A stretch of 64,000 nt of DNA, taken from NCBI RefSeq assembly GCF_031583595.1, contig NZ_CP134145.1:1860001-1924000 (forward strand), given 5' to 3'. Made by a program: the position numbers and the translations under genes. This stretch comes from Thalassotalea psychrophila. Its GTDB lineage: Bacteria > Pseudomonadota > Gammaproteobacteria > Enterobacterales > Alteromonadaceae. The notes beneath the pieces were generated by a model. That model searched no databases. It was not told where the DNA came from and saw only the letters and a program-made list of their open reading frames with translations. This document shows, piece after piece, positions 1-8,949 of this stretch (positions are counted from its first letter, which is position 1; every line of letters begins with the position of its first letter).

Positions 1-1
1 T

Positions 2-2008
2 AAGGTATTTGAATTATTAAAACTGTTTATTTTAAATGCGGACAGTTTCGTACAAAGAAGCCACGCCATAGACGTTATTTGGGAAGGGAATGAAGGTGTT
101 GGCAAACGAGGTTATACCAATGCTATGTGGCAGTTGCGTAAAGCCTTTGGCGACTTAGGCGCTGAAAATGAAGAGGTTTTCAAAACTTTACATAAAGTTG
201 GGTATTTTTTAGTTATAACGCCAAAGCCTATCGCTTCAGACGCTGAGGTAGAAGCAGCACAACAACCAAATGCTAGTTTAAAGCCTTGGCAAAAAGGCTG
301 GATGATAGCGTCGGTTGCCTCTTTACTTTTAATAGTAATTGCTGGTCTTAGTTATCTTTTATACACCCAAGAGGATAAATATCAATTTGCAGATCATGTG
401 GCTTTACAAGTGACAGAGTTGCAGGGGATTGAAGAGCAGCCTGCGGTTTCTTACAACGAACGGTATCTAGCCTTTCGCTGGCAAGAGGACGAAAACGAAT
501 CTCAACTATATATTCAAGACTTATTTGATAATCATAAACCAATAAGAGCGTTGACTGGTGGTCAGGCTAAAAAATCGTCGCCAGTTTGGTCGGTCACTGG
601 TGACACGGTTGCGTTTTTACTCTTGACCAAAAAAGGGGAATGTCAGGTACGTACGAAGCATATCTTTACCGAAAAAATTAAAATTTTAGATACCGGTTGC
701 TTTTATCAACACCAACAAAGTGGCTTATCATGGTCTGACGATGGTCAGTTTCTCATTTATCCAAAAGTAATTAATGGTGAGGCACAGTTATTCAGCTTAA
801 AATTAGTTAGTAATAAGTCTAAAAAACAAGCAAAGCCAGTTAGTTTTCCTAAAGCCAGTGAACAAGATGTTATGGGGTTATATTCTCAAGATAACAGCCA
901 ACTTGTATTTGTAAGAATTAAAGATAATAAAACCAGTCTAGTTAAATCAGAGGTGAACAAAAAAGATAAAATTCTTATTAGTGACCTTGAAGGTATTCTA
1001 GGTCTTGATTGGCATTACAGTACAAATTCTATTTATATGACCATTTTCAACAATGGTAATTATTCTACACAAAGGTATGGCTTAAAAGATCAGACGTTAG
1101 AAGAAATTGATTATATCGATTCATCCTCGGGCTTGAGCATTAGTCAATCGAATAATAAAGTATATTTTTCCAGGCATTTAGATCATGAATTTATAATCCA
1201 GGACTCATTATTGCAAGATAACCGAGAAGTAAGTCGGGTAAAATCTATCTATCGTAATTATTTTGGTCGTTATGTCCCCAACACTGGTGCCGTTCTGTTT
1301 GTTTCAGACCGCTCAGGAGAAATCGATTTATGGATAAAGTCTGTAAAAGGTAAAAAAAACTTAACCAACGGTATTGGTGAAGTGTTGAACTCAGCAGTGT
1401 CACCCAAAAGTGATAAGTTTGTAGTCAGTTTAAAAGCAGACGAAACTAATGAGTATCAACTTTACTTAGGCGACTTGCCCAACGGAATATTAACCCCGCT
1501 GAATACCGGCGAATTAGAGCCAAAAAATCCAACCTGGAATCGTAGCGGTGATGCAATTTATTTTTCGTCAAAAACAAAAGCTGGCTCTGGAATATTCACC
1601 ATGAATATCTATAATTCAACGATCACCCAAGTTACCTTTGAAAATGATATATACGCAATTGAGGGCGATGATAATATGCTGTATATAACGAAAGAAGGTG
1701 AGGATGGAATTTGGCAGTTTAACCCTGAAACACAAAATTCAATTCGGATTATTGAAGGGTTACAGCAAGGCGATTTTGGAAACTTCTTTTGGGAAAATAA
1801 CAGTATCTATTTTATCTACCGTGATGATGAAAGTGATATCTTATTGAATTATTTAGGTGAGGATACATTTAAAATCACTACCAAATTTCCCTCAGATACC
1901 ATCCATAAAGGCTTTGGCATATCAACTGCAGATCAGCAAACATTTTTGCTAACACGTAACCGCGTATATGATGCAAATATCTATTCAACTGAAATTATAA
2001 AGCAGTAA
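2..2008 (+). CDS. CadC-like membrane-anchored transcriptional regulator with TolB-like periplasmic domain (5' partial)
   Basis: The reading frame is open from the first bases of the window, so the true start lies upstream and roughly 35 N-terminal residues are missing compared with the paralogue at 24416-26491. The visible N-terminus is the end of an OmpR/PhoB-type winged helix (Trans_reg_C), including WEGNEGVGKRGYTNAMWQLR and the wing segment KVGYFLV. A hydrophobic span near nucleotides 299-365 is the single membrane segment. The rest, about 540 residues, carries repeated W-S-x-x-G-D and Y-F-S-S motifs typical of TolB/WD40-like beta-propellers. By analogy with CadC and ToxR, the propeller should sense a periplasmic cue while the cytoplasmic helix binds DNA. 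Ligand and targets are not visible; the downstream secreted-protease genes are the obvious candidates (inference). Confidence 0.85.
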   Translation, partial: KVFELLKLFILNADSFVQRSHAIDVIWEGNEGVGKRGYTNAMWQLRKAFGDLGAENEEVFKTLHKVGYFLVITPKPIASDAEVEAAQQPNASLKPWQKGWMIASVASLLLIVIAGLSYLLYTQEDKYQFADHVALQVTELQGIEEQPAVSYNERYLAFRWQEDENESQLYIQDLFDNHKPIRALTGGQAKKSSPVWSVTGDTVAFLLLTKKGECQVRTKHIFTEKIKILDTGCFYQHQQSGLSWSDDGQFLIYPKVINGEAQLFSLKLVSNKSKKQAKPVSFPKASEQDVMGLYSQDNSQLVFVRIKDNKTSLVKSEVNKKDKILISDLEGILGLDWHYSTNSIYMTIFNNGNYSTQRYGLKDQTLEEIDYIDSSSGLSISQSNNKVYFSRHLDHEFIIQDSLLQDNREVSRVKSIYRNYFGRYVPNTGAVLFVSDRSGEIDLWIKSVKGKKNLTNGIGEVLNSAVSPKSDKFVVSLKADETNEYQLYLGDLPNGILTPLNTGELEPKNPTWNRSGDAIYFSSKTKAGSGIFTMNIYNSTITQVTFENDIYAIEGDDNMLYITKEGEDGIWQFNPETQNSIRIIEGLQQGDFGNFFWENNSIYFIYRDDESDILLNYLGEDTFKITTKFPSDTIHKGFGISTADQQTFLLTRNRVYDANIYSTEIIKQ

Positions 2009-2260
2009 TTATATAAACCTATTTAGTTTCTTGTACATCATATGACTAAATATGTAGCTTTTCTTCTGAATAAAGGCCCTTTTTTATAGTATTTATGCTT
2101 TAACTACACGCATAGCTGAATGTTGTTTCTGGCTTTAAGTTATTGATGTGTATCGTATAAATAATAAAAGATAATTTAAAGATGAATAAAAGGTGAAAAA
2201 AAAAGATTTCGCAGATTAGCTCAGCTTAACTAATACCACAATTAAAGATAGCATCCATGG

Positions 2261-2296
2261 CGCTAAATTAGCTTTATAGCAATTTAGCGTTTTTTA
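2261..2296 (+). terminator. Rho-independent terminator-like hairpin just before the metalloprotease start
   Basis: CGCTAAATT (2261-2269) pairs perfectly with AATTTAGCG (2281-2289). An inner GCT/AGC pair surrounds a TTAT loop, and TTTTTT follows. It may end transcription from the regulator gene. Because the next start codon lies only about a dozen bases beyond the T-run, it could also act as an attenuator. Confidence 0.75.
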
Positions 2297-2307
2297 TTAT
2301 TAAACAC

Positions 2308-4788
2308 ATGGTTTTTATGACGCTATCTAAATTACTTAAAAATGTCGCTCTACTATTTACCTACTTGCTCTATGCTTGTGTAGGTGTTGCATATGCGAGC
2401 CAGTCAATATGGCAAGACGTTTCGTCTTCACCAATTGAGCAAGATAACTTTGCCAGCAAGAAAGTATCGGTAAATCAGTCTCGCCTTCTTGAACTCAATA
2501 TCAGCTTAATAAAAAACAAACTGCAACAAGCTCAGAAAAACATTACCCTGCCAATGCCTGATGGCAGCATGGTTGAATTTAGATTTACTGAATCTGATGT
2601 TTTACCAGTTTCGTTAGCCGCCAAATACCCTAATATAAAAACCTACCAGGGTGTGCAAGTTGACAATAAAAATAATTACGGCCGCTTTGATTATACTGAA
2701 CAGGGCTTTCATGGCGTAATCAACTACAACAATAAAACCATTTATATCGACCCTGAACAAAATTTCAGACAAAACCTAAATAGCATAGAAAATGACAACA
2801 GCGTTACTAACCTAGAAAGCAAAAGAAAGGTTAACAAGCAGTATAAAAGTTACTATAAAAAAGATGTTGTATCGACAACGTCCGCTATTGAATCACAAGT
2901 ATTGAAGGTCGCTAAAGCGCAACCTTTAATGGCGCAAAAGTCAAATGCCACGCAAGCGATAAACAAAGTATATCGCATTGCGTTTGCTGCTACCGGTGAG
3001 TACAGCCAGTTTCATGGAGGCAGTAAAGCCACGGTTTTATCAGCCATTACTACTTTGGTAAACCGCTTAAACCAAGTGTTTGAAGTTGAACTTGGCATTA
3101 AATTACAACTCGCTGAGCACAGCGATGACGTTATTTATTTAGACTCAGCTAGTGACCCATACGTAAACACCTACCAAGACGTATATAACAATCCTCAAGT
3201 ATTACGGGAAACTCTTGGCATAAATAACTTTGATATTGGTCATGTGCTTAGTACAGGAGGTGGCGGCTTGGCCGTGGTCGCCGCAACGTGTGATAACGAT
3301 GCTTATGTCGAAGATGAACAAGAATACTACCCAATAAAGGCGATGGGCGTAACCGGAAGTGAACGCCCTGTTAGTGATAGTTTTTATATTGACTTTGTTG
3401 CGCACGAGCTTGGTCACCAGCTTGGCGCTGAACACTCATTTAATGGTCAAAGTGGCTATTGCTCTGGTGGCAATCGTGTGTTTTTGTCTGCGTATGAGCC
3501 TGGCAGTGGTTCAACCATAATGTCCTATGCCGGACTTTGTGGTAGCGAGAGTCAAGCGATTGATGGCGAGAACTTACAAGCAAGTGCCGATGATTACTTT
3601 CATATCCATTCAATCGAACAAATGTCTGAATATTTAACTGCTGATCCATGGCAAATAGGCCAATCTTGTGGGAAAACCTTTGCAACCACAAATAACGCGC
3701 CTACAGTTGATGCTGGCCGTGACTATGTTATCCCAGCACAAACTCCATTTGAATTAACCGCCAGCGGCAGCGACAGTGATTTTGATGAACTTACCTTTAC
3801 CTTTGAACAATTCGATTTAGGCAGCGCATCTAACAATATAGAGACGATGCAAGATGACGGATTGAAACCGTTATTTCGCTCAAACAAACCAAGCCACGAA
3901 GCAAGCAGAATATTCCCTAATATGGATAGTGTTTTATCGGGTAGTTTAGTGATAGGGGAAAGCTACGCCACTACTAACAGAGAGTTAAATTTTAAAGTAA
4001 CAGTGCGTGATAACAAAGGTGGTATTGCCGTTGATGCGGTAAAATTACAAGTTTTGAAAAACTCTACGCCGTTTCAAATTTTGTCGCCAAATGCCAATGA
4101 GCTTTGGTTTAAAACTGCAACCAGTACTATTTCCTGGGATGTTGCCAATACTCAAAATGACGAAATAAACTGTCAATATGTAAACATTGATTTATCTGGC
4201 GATGGTGGTCAACACTTTAACACTCGTTTGGCGAGCAAGGTAGATAACAATGGTGAGTTTGATGTTGCAACGCCAAAAATTAACACCAGCACAGCCCGGG
4301 TAAAAATAAGCTGTGTAGATAATATCTTTTTTGCTGTCTCAGTAAACACTTTTGCCATCAATAACAACTTCTCTCCTGTTGCCAGCTCTGATCATTTTGA
4401 GGTGAGCTTTGAAAGCCAAAACCATCTCGATGTACTAAACAATGACACCGATGAAAACCTTAATGATGAACTAACCCTTGTTTCAATCACTTACCAAGGG
4501 CGGGGCGACGTTAGCATAAGCAGTAATCAAATTAGCTACACGCCTGCAGCTGGCTTTAGTGGCAGTGAAAGTTTGAGTTATCAAATTCACGATGAGCAAG
4601 GAAATATAGTAACGGCAAATGTGACCATCGATGTGTTAGCGCCAGATAGGAAAGGCGCTGGTGCGACTGGTCAAACTGGCTTCGTCATATTTATATTTTT
4701 TATCTTAATCATTCGCAAAAACTTTATTTTTACGACTTTTATCAACAATTTTAATAATAACAATAACCGACGGGCTTTAAATACATAG
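2308..4788 (+). CDS. Secreted reprolysin-type (M12B-like) zinc metalloprotease with C-terminal GlyGly-CTERM-like tail
   Basis: 826 residues. A hydrophobic N-terminal signal (about residues 8-30) is followed by a propeptide-like region to about 220. The catalytic domain holds the extended zinc motif HELGHQLGAEH (366-376: H366, E367, H370, H376) and a Met-turn TIMSYAG near residue 405, which place it in the metzincin clan with a reprolysin-like domain. Immunoglobulin/cadherin-like modules follow, including one with LDVLNNDTDEN around residue 710. The end has a Gly-containing stretch, a hydrophobic segment and basic residues, a degenerate GlyGly-CTERM tail. It is probably exported by Sec and type II secretion and processed by rhombosortase (family knowledge). 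No Shine-Dalgarno is evident before ATG 2308; ATG 2317 is the alternative start. It lies upstream of the subtilase pair on the same strand. Confidence 0.88.
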   Translation: MVFMTLSKLLKNVALLFTYLLYACVGVAYASQSIWQDVSSSPIEQDNFASKKVSVNQSRLLELNISLIKNKLQQAQKNITLPMPDGSMVEFRFTESDVLPVSLAAKYPNIKTYQGVQVDNKNNYGRFDYTEQGFHGVINYNNKTIYIDPEQNFRQNLNSIENDNSVTNLESKRKVNKQYKSYYKKDVVSTTSAIESQVLKVAKAQPLMAQKSNATQAINKVYRIAFAATGEYSQFHGGSKATVLSAITTLVNRLNQVFEVELGIKLQLAEHSDDVIYLDSASDPYVNTYQDVYNNPQVLRETLGINNFDIGHVLSTGGGGLAVVAATCDNDAYVEDEQEYYPIKAMGVTGSERPVSDSFYIDFVAHELGHQLGAEHSFNGQSGYCSGGNRVFLSAYEPGSGSTIMSYAGLCGSESQAIDGENLQASADDYFHIHSIEQMSEYLTADPWQIGQSCGKTFATTNNAPTVDAGRDYVIPAQTPFELTASGSDSDFDELTFTFEQFDLGSASNNIETMQDDGLKPLFRSNKPSHEASRIFPNMDSVLSGSLVIGESYATTNRELNFKVTVRDNKGGIAVDAVKLQVLKNSTPFQILSPNANELWFKTATSTISWDVANTQNDEINCQYVNIDLSGDGGQHFNTRLASKVDNNGEFDVATPKINTSTARVKISCVDNIFFAVSVNTFAINNNFSPVASSDHFEVSFESQNHLDVLNNDTDENLNDELTLVSITYQGRGDVSISSNQISYTPAAGFSGSESLSYQIHDEQGNIVTANVTIDVLAPDRKGAGATGQTGFVIFIFFILIIRKNFIFTTFINNFNNNNNRRALNT

Positions 4789-4839
4789 TTAATTCTAAGC
4801 ATTAAAGTTGAAACTTTTGGAAACATTAAAGAGAACATT

Positions 4840-7800
4840 ATGATTTTTAAATCAACCGCTATCGCAGTATTTGCTAGCAGTTTGCTGTCACCAGCAATCG
4901 CGCAGGCTAATAGTGGTGATACGTCAACCGCGGCCTCTGCACCGGCTATGCAAGGCACATTTGCCAAGCAGCCAGCACGAGGAGTTTATGCCATCACGCT
5001 TAAAGCTGATGCCGCAGGCTTACAACACCAAGATCCACAGACCAAAGCGAAACTTGCCAAAATAACGCAAGTTCAAAACGATGTTTTTGCCTTCGCTCAA
5101 CGTTACGACAACAACGTCAAACTTGCATTGCGCACGCGCTTATTAAGCAATATGTTGACCATTGAGCTGAATGAAGATGCGGCCAATGCTTTGAAAACTC
5201 ATGCCGATGTCGCTGTTGTATCTCTTATTTTCAGTTTAGATGAGCAAAGTAACCAGCAAATGGCGGCAAAGGATGATAGCGAAGGTTTTTCTGGCGGCGA
5301 TTTTAACTCTAAGTACCCGTTTTTAAAAGTTAATGACGCCGGTGACAATGTCACTGTTGCCATCATCGGCCAAGGTGTTGATTACACTCATACCGCTTTA
5401 GGTGGTGAAAAAAACGATAAGCTCGATAATTACGGCGTCGCCTTTCAAAACGTCACCAACGCTTGGGAAGGTTTTCCCAATGATGTGGTTATTGGTGGTT
5501 TCGATTTTGTCTCAGAAAGTGGCGGTTATGATTACAACCCGCTTGAGTATCATTCAGATATCACCGATAGACGTTGGGACTCGCTAGAATTCAAAGCCGG
5601 ATATGGCTCTGCTACGGCATTAGCCGTATTGCAAGCCGTACCTAATGCCAAAATATTGGCATACAAGGTGGAAGGTGTTTCCTATGAAGGCGATGTATTT
5701 AGAGATAACTACTTTGATGCGAAATTTGTCGCGGCATTAGAGTTAGCGATTGATCCTAATTTAGATGGCGATATTTCTGACCGTGCAGATATTATCCAGA
5801 TCTCCAGATCTGTTGGTGGCTGGACCTTTGTCGATGATAATGATACGGGCCATTCTAATTCAAGCGTTGGTGTACAGTTTGTACGTGATATTGCCGCAAC
5901 CGGTGCTTTAGTGATCACCGGTGCTGGTAATTTTGGCCAAAATGAGACTTATTACAATATTGCCTATCGAGGCATGGCCCCAGAGGCGCTAACCGTTGGT
6001 TTTGCCCATCGTGAAGATACCAGCTATGCGATTAATCCCAACAGTCCGGTCGGCCCAACCCGTGGTCCGGTGTCGGTATTAAAACCTGATGTAGTATCGG
6101 TAACCGATGAAATGATCGCACCGCGCGTGGCCAGTAATACCGGTTATGTTAATTTAGAAGACAATGACAGGCTAGCGCTGACTCGTACTACTGCCGCTGC
6201 AGCGAGTATTATGGATGCTCATCCGCAATTAACCGCAGCAGAAGTGAAAGCCTTGTTGGTTAATACCGGCATTAACAATATTGCTAACTCCCACGGTGTT
6301 GCCCAAGTTGGCGGCGGCTCGGTAAACCCGATAGCAGCAACAACATCACATGCATTGATGTATCAAAAGGGCAATTACCAGCCAAGCTTGAACTTCTCAC
6401 AAGTAAAAGTGTTTGGCCAAAGCAGCTTCAGCAAAGAGGTGGTGATTAAAAACCTGTCTGATAAAACCCAACACTATAATGTTGTGATCAATAAAAATGG
6501 TGATAAAGTCAATAATAACGCTGTTGCGGTATCGTTCCCATCACAAATTACCCTGCCGCCTCTTACTGAAGTCAGCGTACCTGTCACAATTACCGTTGAT
6601 GAAAATAAGTTGGCAGCAAATCCATTTGCACTCACACAGGACTTTCGTAGTGCAAATTGGGACAAATATGCGATCAACGGAAACATTACCCTAGAGCATG
6701 AAGTAAGCCCTGGAGCATCAATTCATATCCCTTGGTTAATTATGCCAAGTCGTGGTGGAATCTTTGCCGTTGATAACAGTTTTAACAAAGACTCCTGGAC
6801 CAATATCCGCGCAAATGATAACGACTTTAGACCGCCACACGATGCTAATTGGCGAAATAAAGTGCCATATGCTGTTACTCAAGACTATAACCGTGTGGAA
6901 GTGGAGAACGTCACTAATGTAGCGCAAACTTTATATGCTATGCCGATAATTTATCATAGTGAAGATTATCGAATAGGTACCCCGCGCACTGGTAATATCA
7001 TTAAAACCATTGCTGGCGATATCGTTGCTGAACAGCAATGTTTATCAGGCAACAAGCTAAGCCTGGCAATCACTTACTTTGATGAAATTCAACTGCCGAC
7101 ATCAAAACATTTTGACCGCTTTGCCGGAGTAATGACGTCTATTCAATTGTACAACAAAGAGTCAATTGAAATGGCTGACAACAAAGCAAGGTTTTTGGAC
7201 GAGTTACAAAATACGGCCGGCCATTTAACCCGTTTAGATCTTCGTTTAAACGAACAACAGCAATTTGCTACTCAGTATGTTGACCAAAAATTACCTTACA
7301 ACCCATGGAATCCAAGAACTCGCTACAAGTGGACTGAATTAGAAACGGTTGCGGTACCTGGTGGTGATACCATAGTGACCAATATTTGTACGGATAAACT
7401 GTTCCACGGTCCTATTAATGCTGAGACGTTTAACGACATCATCGGTCTGCAGTTTTCATCCGATCGGGATAACATCCCGGGCTACTATGATGACGTGTTA
7501 ACCCATAACTTCAATTTAGGTGGGCACAGTGTTGTCAGTGAAATCGAAGATCAAGAAGAAGTTGTAAGCGTAGAATGTAGTGCCGGATTTATCAAAGATA
7601 ATAACGACAATTGCATTAAAATTTATGACGAAGACACGATAGATGTCGACTTAGCCGAATGGGTCGCCTTGTCTGTAGGAGAGGATAAAGAAGAGTTCAA
7701 ATTTCACTGTGGCTCTTATGATGAACAAGAAACTACAACGTGTACTGCTAGTCATTCAAAAACCTTTGAATTTGAATTTCGCTCGCCTAACCGTAACCCT

Positions 7801-8928
7801 GATGGCCTGATTTGTGACTTTTACAAAGAATCAACAACAGCGGTTTGTCACGCTAAGAACTTGGTTCGTGATAATGGTGATATTGAAGATAAATTGTTCT
7901 GGCGCGTGTCTTTTAATATCACTGGCTTAATCGCGCCGCCACCGGTTATTAGCGATAACTCATTTCTTACCGGTGTGGCAATTAAACTGAAAAATGCAGC
8001 CGTTGCCGATATTGATGCCAACTGGACTAACCAAATTACCTTGCAACCAGGTGAGCGCGCATTGGTGTCTTATCTTCGCGACAATGCCTGTGGCGGTACA
8101 ATTCACAACCCAACGTCCAAAATTAATCCGGTGATATGTAGTGAAGGTGGTTATGTATTCGATCCAGTATCAGGCTTTAAACGCATTGCTCATAACAACT
8201 CAACTTATGTACGCGTGGCAAAAGGGCAAGAGTTTAGTGTGTCTGAAGATTCCCAAATTGGTGATGTAATTGGCACTGTGCGAACCACCAGCAAGTACAT
8301 TAGAGAGACTTATGGTCGAGGTAGTGAGTACTACGACCTTTGGCTGCTCGACGGCGGTTTTGGCGCACCATTTCATTTATCATCGCAAGGGGTTTTATCG
8401 GTAAGAGACCCACAAATGCTTGATTTTGAAGACATTGCTTCCTATCAGTTAACAGTTTCAAGCCGTGGTGGTAATTATCAATCAGCAGCTGACACCATTA
8501 AGGTGAATGTGCGCAATGCCAATGATAATGCTCCGCAACTGCTCTCCGCCATAGGTGATATTACCATGGTTCAACATCAGGCAATTGAAAACATCAGCTT
8601 TGCTCATTATTTCTCCGATATCGACGGCATAGGCTTGGTGTTTAGCGCCAGCGAATTACCGCAAGGCTTGGACTTAGACAAGGCTGGCATATTAACTGGT
8701 ACGCCTACGGTAAATGGTGAATTCAGCGCCAGTATTTTGGTTACCGACGGTGTTCATACCTTAGCCAGCGATATTCACTTTAATATCGCCAAAGATGAAA
8801 ATTCAAACGGTGAAGATACAGAGCAAGAGTCTAAAGGCTCCTCAGGTGGTGCTGCAACCATGTTGCTATTTGCCGTTATCGCGCTAACCCGCCGTCGTTT
8901 AGTTAAGAGCATTCAGCAAGCTAAATAA
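4840..8928 (+). CDS. Catalytically dead subtilase-like (S8) secreted protein, module A
   Basis: 1362 residues. Signal peptide 1-22; I9-like prodomain about 45-135; S8-fold region about 160-500; then Fn3-like, Cys-containing, cadherin-like (about 1120-1230) and He_PIG-like (about 1235-1325) modules. The tail GSSGGAATMLLF plus RRR is a GlyGly-CTERM signal. The fold is recognisable (VAIIGQGVDYTH, KILAYKVEG, GAGN, the helix before HPQLTAAEVK), but the triad is gone. The catalytic Asp position is Gly177, the His position of HGTH is Tyr255 (GYGSA), and the GTSMAAPH box is replaced by residues 444-456 without Gly-Thr-Ser. Oxyanion Asn364 survives. The start at ATG 4840 has an AAAGAG ribosome-binding site. 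The next gene, an intact subtilase, begins 21 bases after the stop, so the two are probably cotranscribed. Role inferred: pseudoprotease partner, substrate-binding protein or decoy. Confidence 0.9.
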   Translation: MIFKSTAIAVFASSLLSPAIAQANSGDTSTAASAPAMQGTFAKQPARGVYAITLKADAAGLQHQDPQTKAKLAKITQVQNDVFAFAQRYDNNVKLALRTRLLSNMLTIELNEDAANALKTHADVAVVSLIFSLDEQSNQQMAAKDDSEGFSGGDFNSKYPFLKVNDAGDNVTVAIIGQGVDYTHTALGGEKNDKLDNYGVAFQNVTNAWEGFPNDVVIGGFDFVSESGGYDYNPLEYHSDITDRRWDSLEFKAGYGSATALAVLQAVPNAKILAYKVEGVSYEGDVFRDNYFDAKFVAALELAIDPNLDGDISDRADIIQISRSVGGWTFVDDNDTGHSNSSVGVQFVRDIAATGALVITGAGNFGQNETYYNIAYRGMAPEALTVGFAHREDTSYAINPNSPVGPTRGPVSVLKPDVVSVTDEMIAPRVASNTGYVNLEDNDRLALTRTTAAAASIMDAHPQLTAAEVKALLVNTGINNIANSHGVAQVGGGSVNPIAATTSHALMYQKGNYQPSLNFSQVKVFGQSSFSKEVVIKNLSDKTQHYNVVINKNGDKVNNNAVAVSFPSQITLPPLTEVSVPVTITVDENKLAANPFALTQDFRSANWDKYAINGNITLEHEVSPGASIHIPWLIMPSRGGIFAVDNSFNKDSWTNIRANDNDFRPPHDANWRNKVPYAVTQDYNRVEVENVTNVAQTLYAMPIIYHSEDYRIGTPRTGNIIKTIAGDIVAEQQCLSGNKLSLAITYFDEIQLPTSKHFDRFAGVMTSIQLYNKESIEMADNKARFLDELQNTAGHLTRLDLRLNEQQQFATQYVDQKLPYNPWNPRTRYKWTELETVAVPGGDTIVTNICTDKLFHGPINAETFNDIIGLQFSSDRDNIPGYYDDVLTHNFNLGGHSVVSEIEDQEEVVSVECSAGFIKDNNDNCIKIYDEDTIDVDLAEWVALSVGEDKEEFKFHCGSYDEQETTTCTASHSKTFEFEFRSPNRNPDGLICDFYKESTTAVCHAKNLVRDNGDIEDKLFWRVSFNITGLIAPPPVISDNSFLTGVAIKLKNAAVADIDANWTNQITLQPGERALVSYLRDNACGGTIHNPTSKINPVICSEGGYVFDPVSGFKRIAHNNSTYVRVAKGQEFSVSEDSQIGDVIGTVRTTSKYIRETYGRGSEYYDLWLLDGGFGAPFHLSSQGVLSVRDPQMLDFEDIASYQLTVSSRGGNYQSAADTIKVNVRNANDNAPQLLSAIGDITMVQHQAIENISFAHYFSDIDGIGLVFSASELPQGLDLDKAGILTGTPTVNGEFSASILVTDGVHTLASDIHFNIAKDENSNGEDTEQESKGSSGGAATMLLFAVIALTRRRLVKSIQQAK

Positions 8929-8937
8929 CGCTTGCTG
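8914..8937 (+). promoter_or_regulatory. Intercistronic hairpin, pseudo-subtilase/subtilase junction, module A
   Basis: CAGCAAGC (8914-8921) pairs with GCTTGCTG (8930-8937), eight perfect base pairs. The eight-base loop contains the stop codon of the upstream gene. The TAAGGA ribosome-binding site of the subtilase follows at once. An unrelated sequence forms a hairpin at the same place in module B (35440-35462). There is no T-run, so RNA processing, mRNA stability or translational control is likelier than termination. Confidence 0.55.
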
Positions 8938-8949
8938 TAAGGATATATT

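Noticed and set aside
4671..4967. Minus-strand frame spanning the metalloprotease end and pseudo-subtilase start
   Set aside because: It overlaps two well-supported genes and has no recognisable domain or ribosome-binding site.
4840..8928. Calling the first S8 protein an active protease
   Set aside because: Asp, His and Ser motifs are all replaced, although the overall fold would score as Peptidase_S8.
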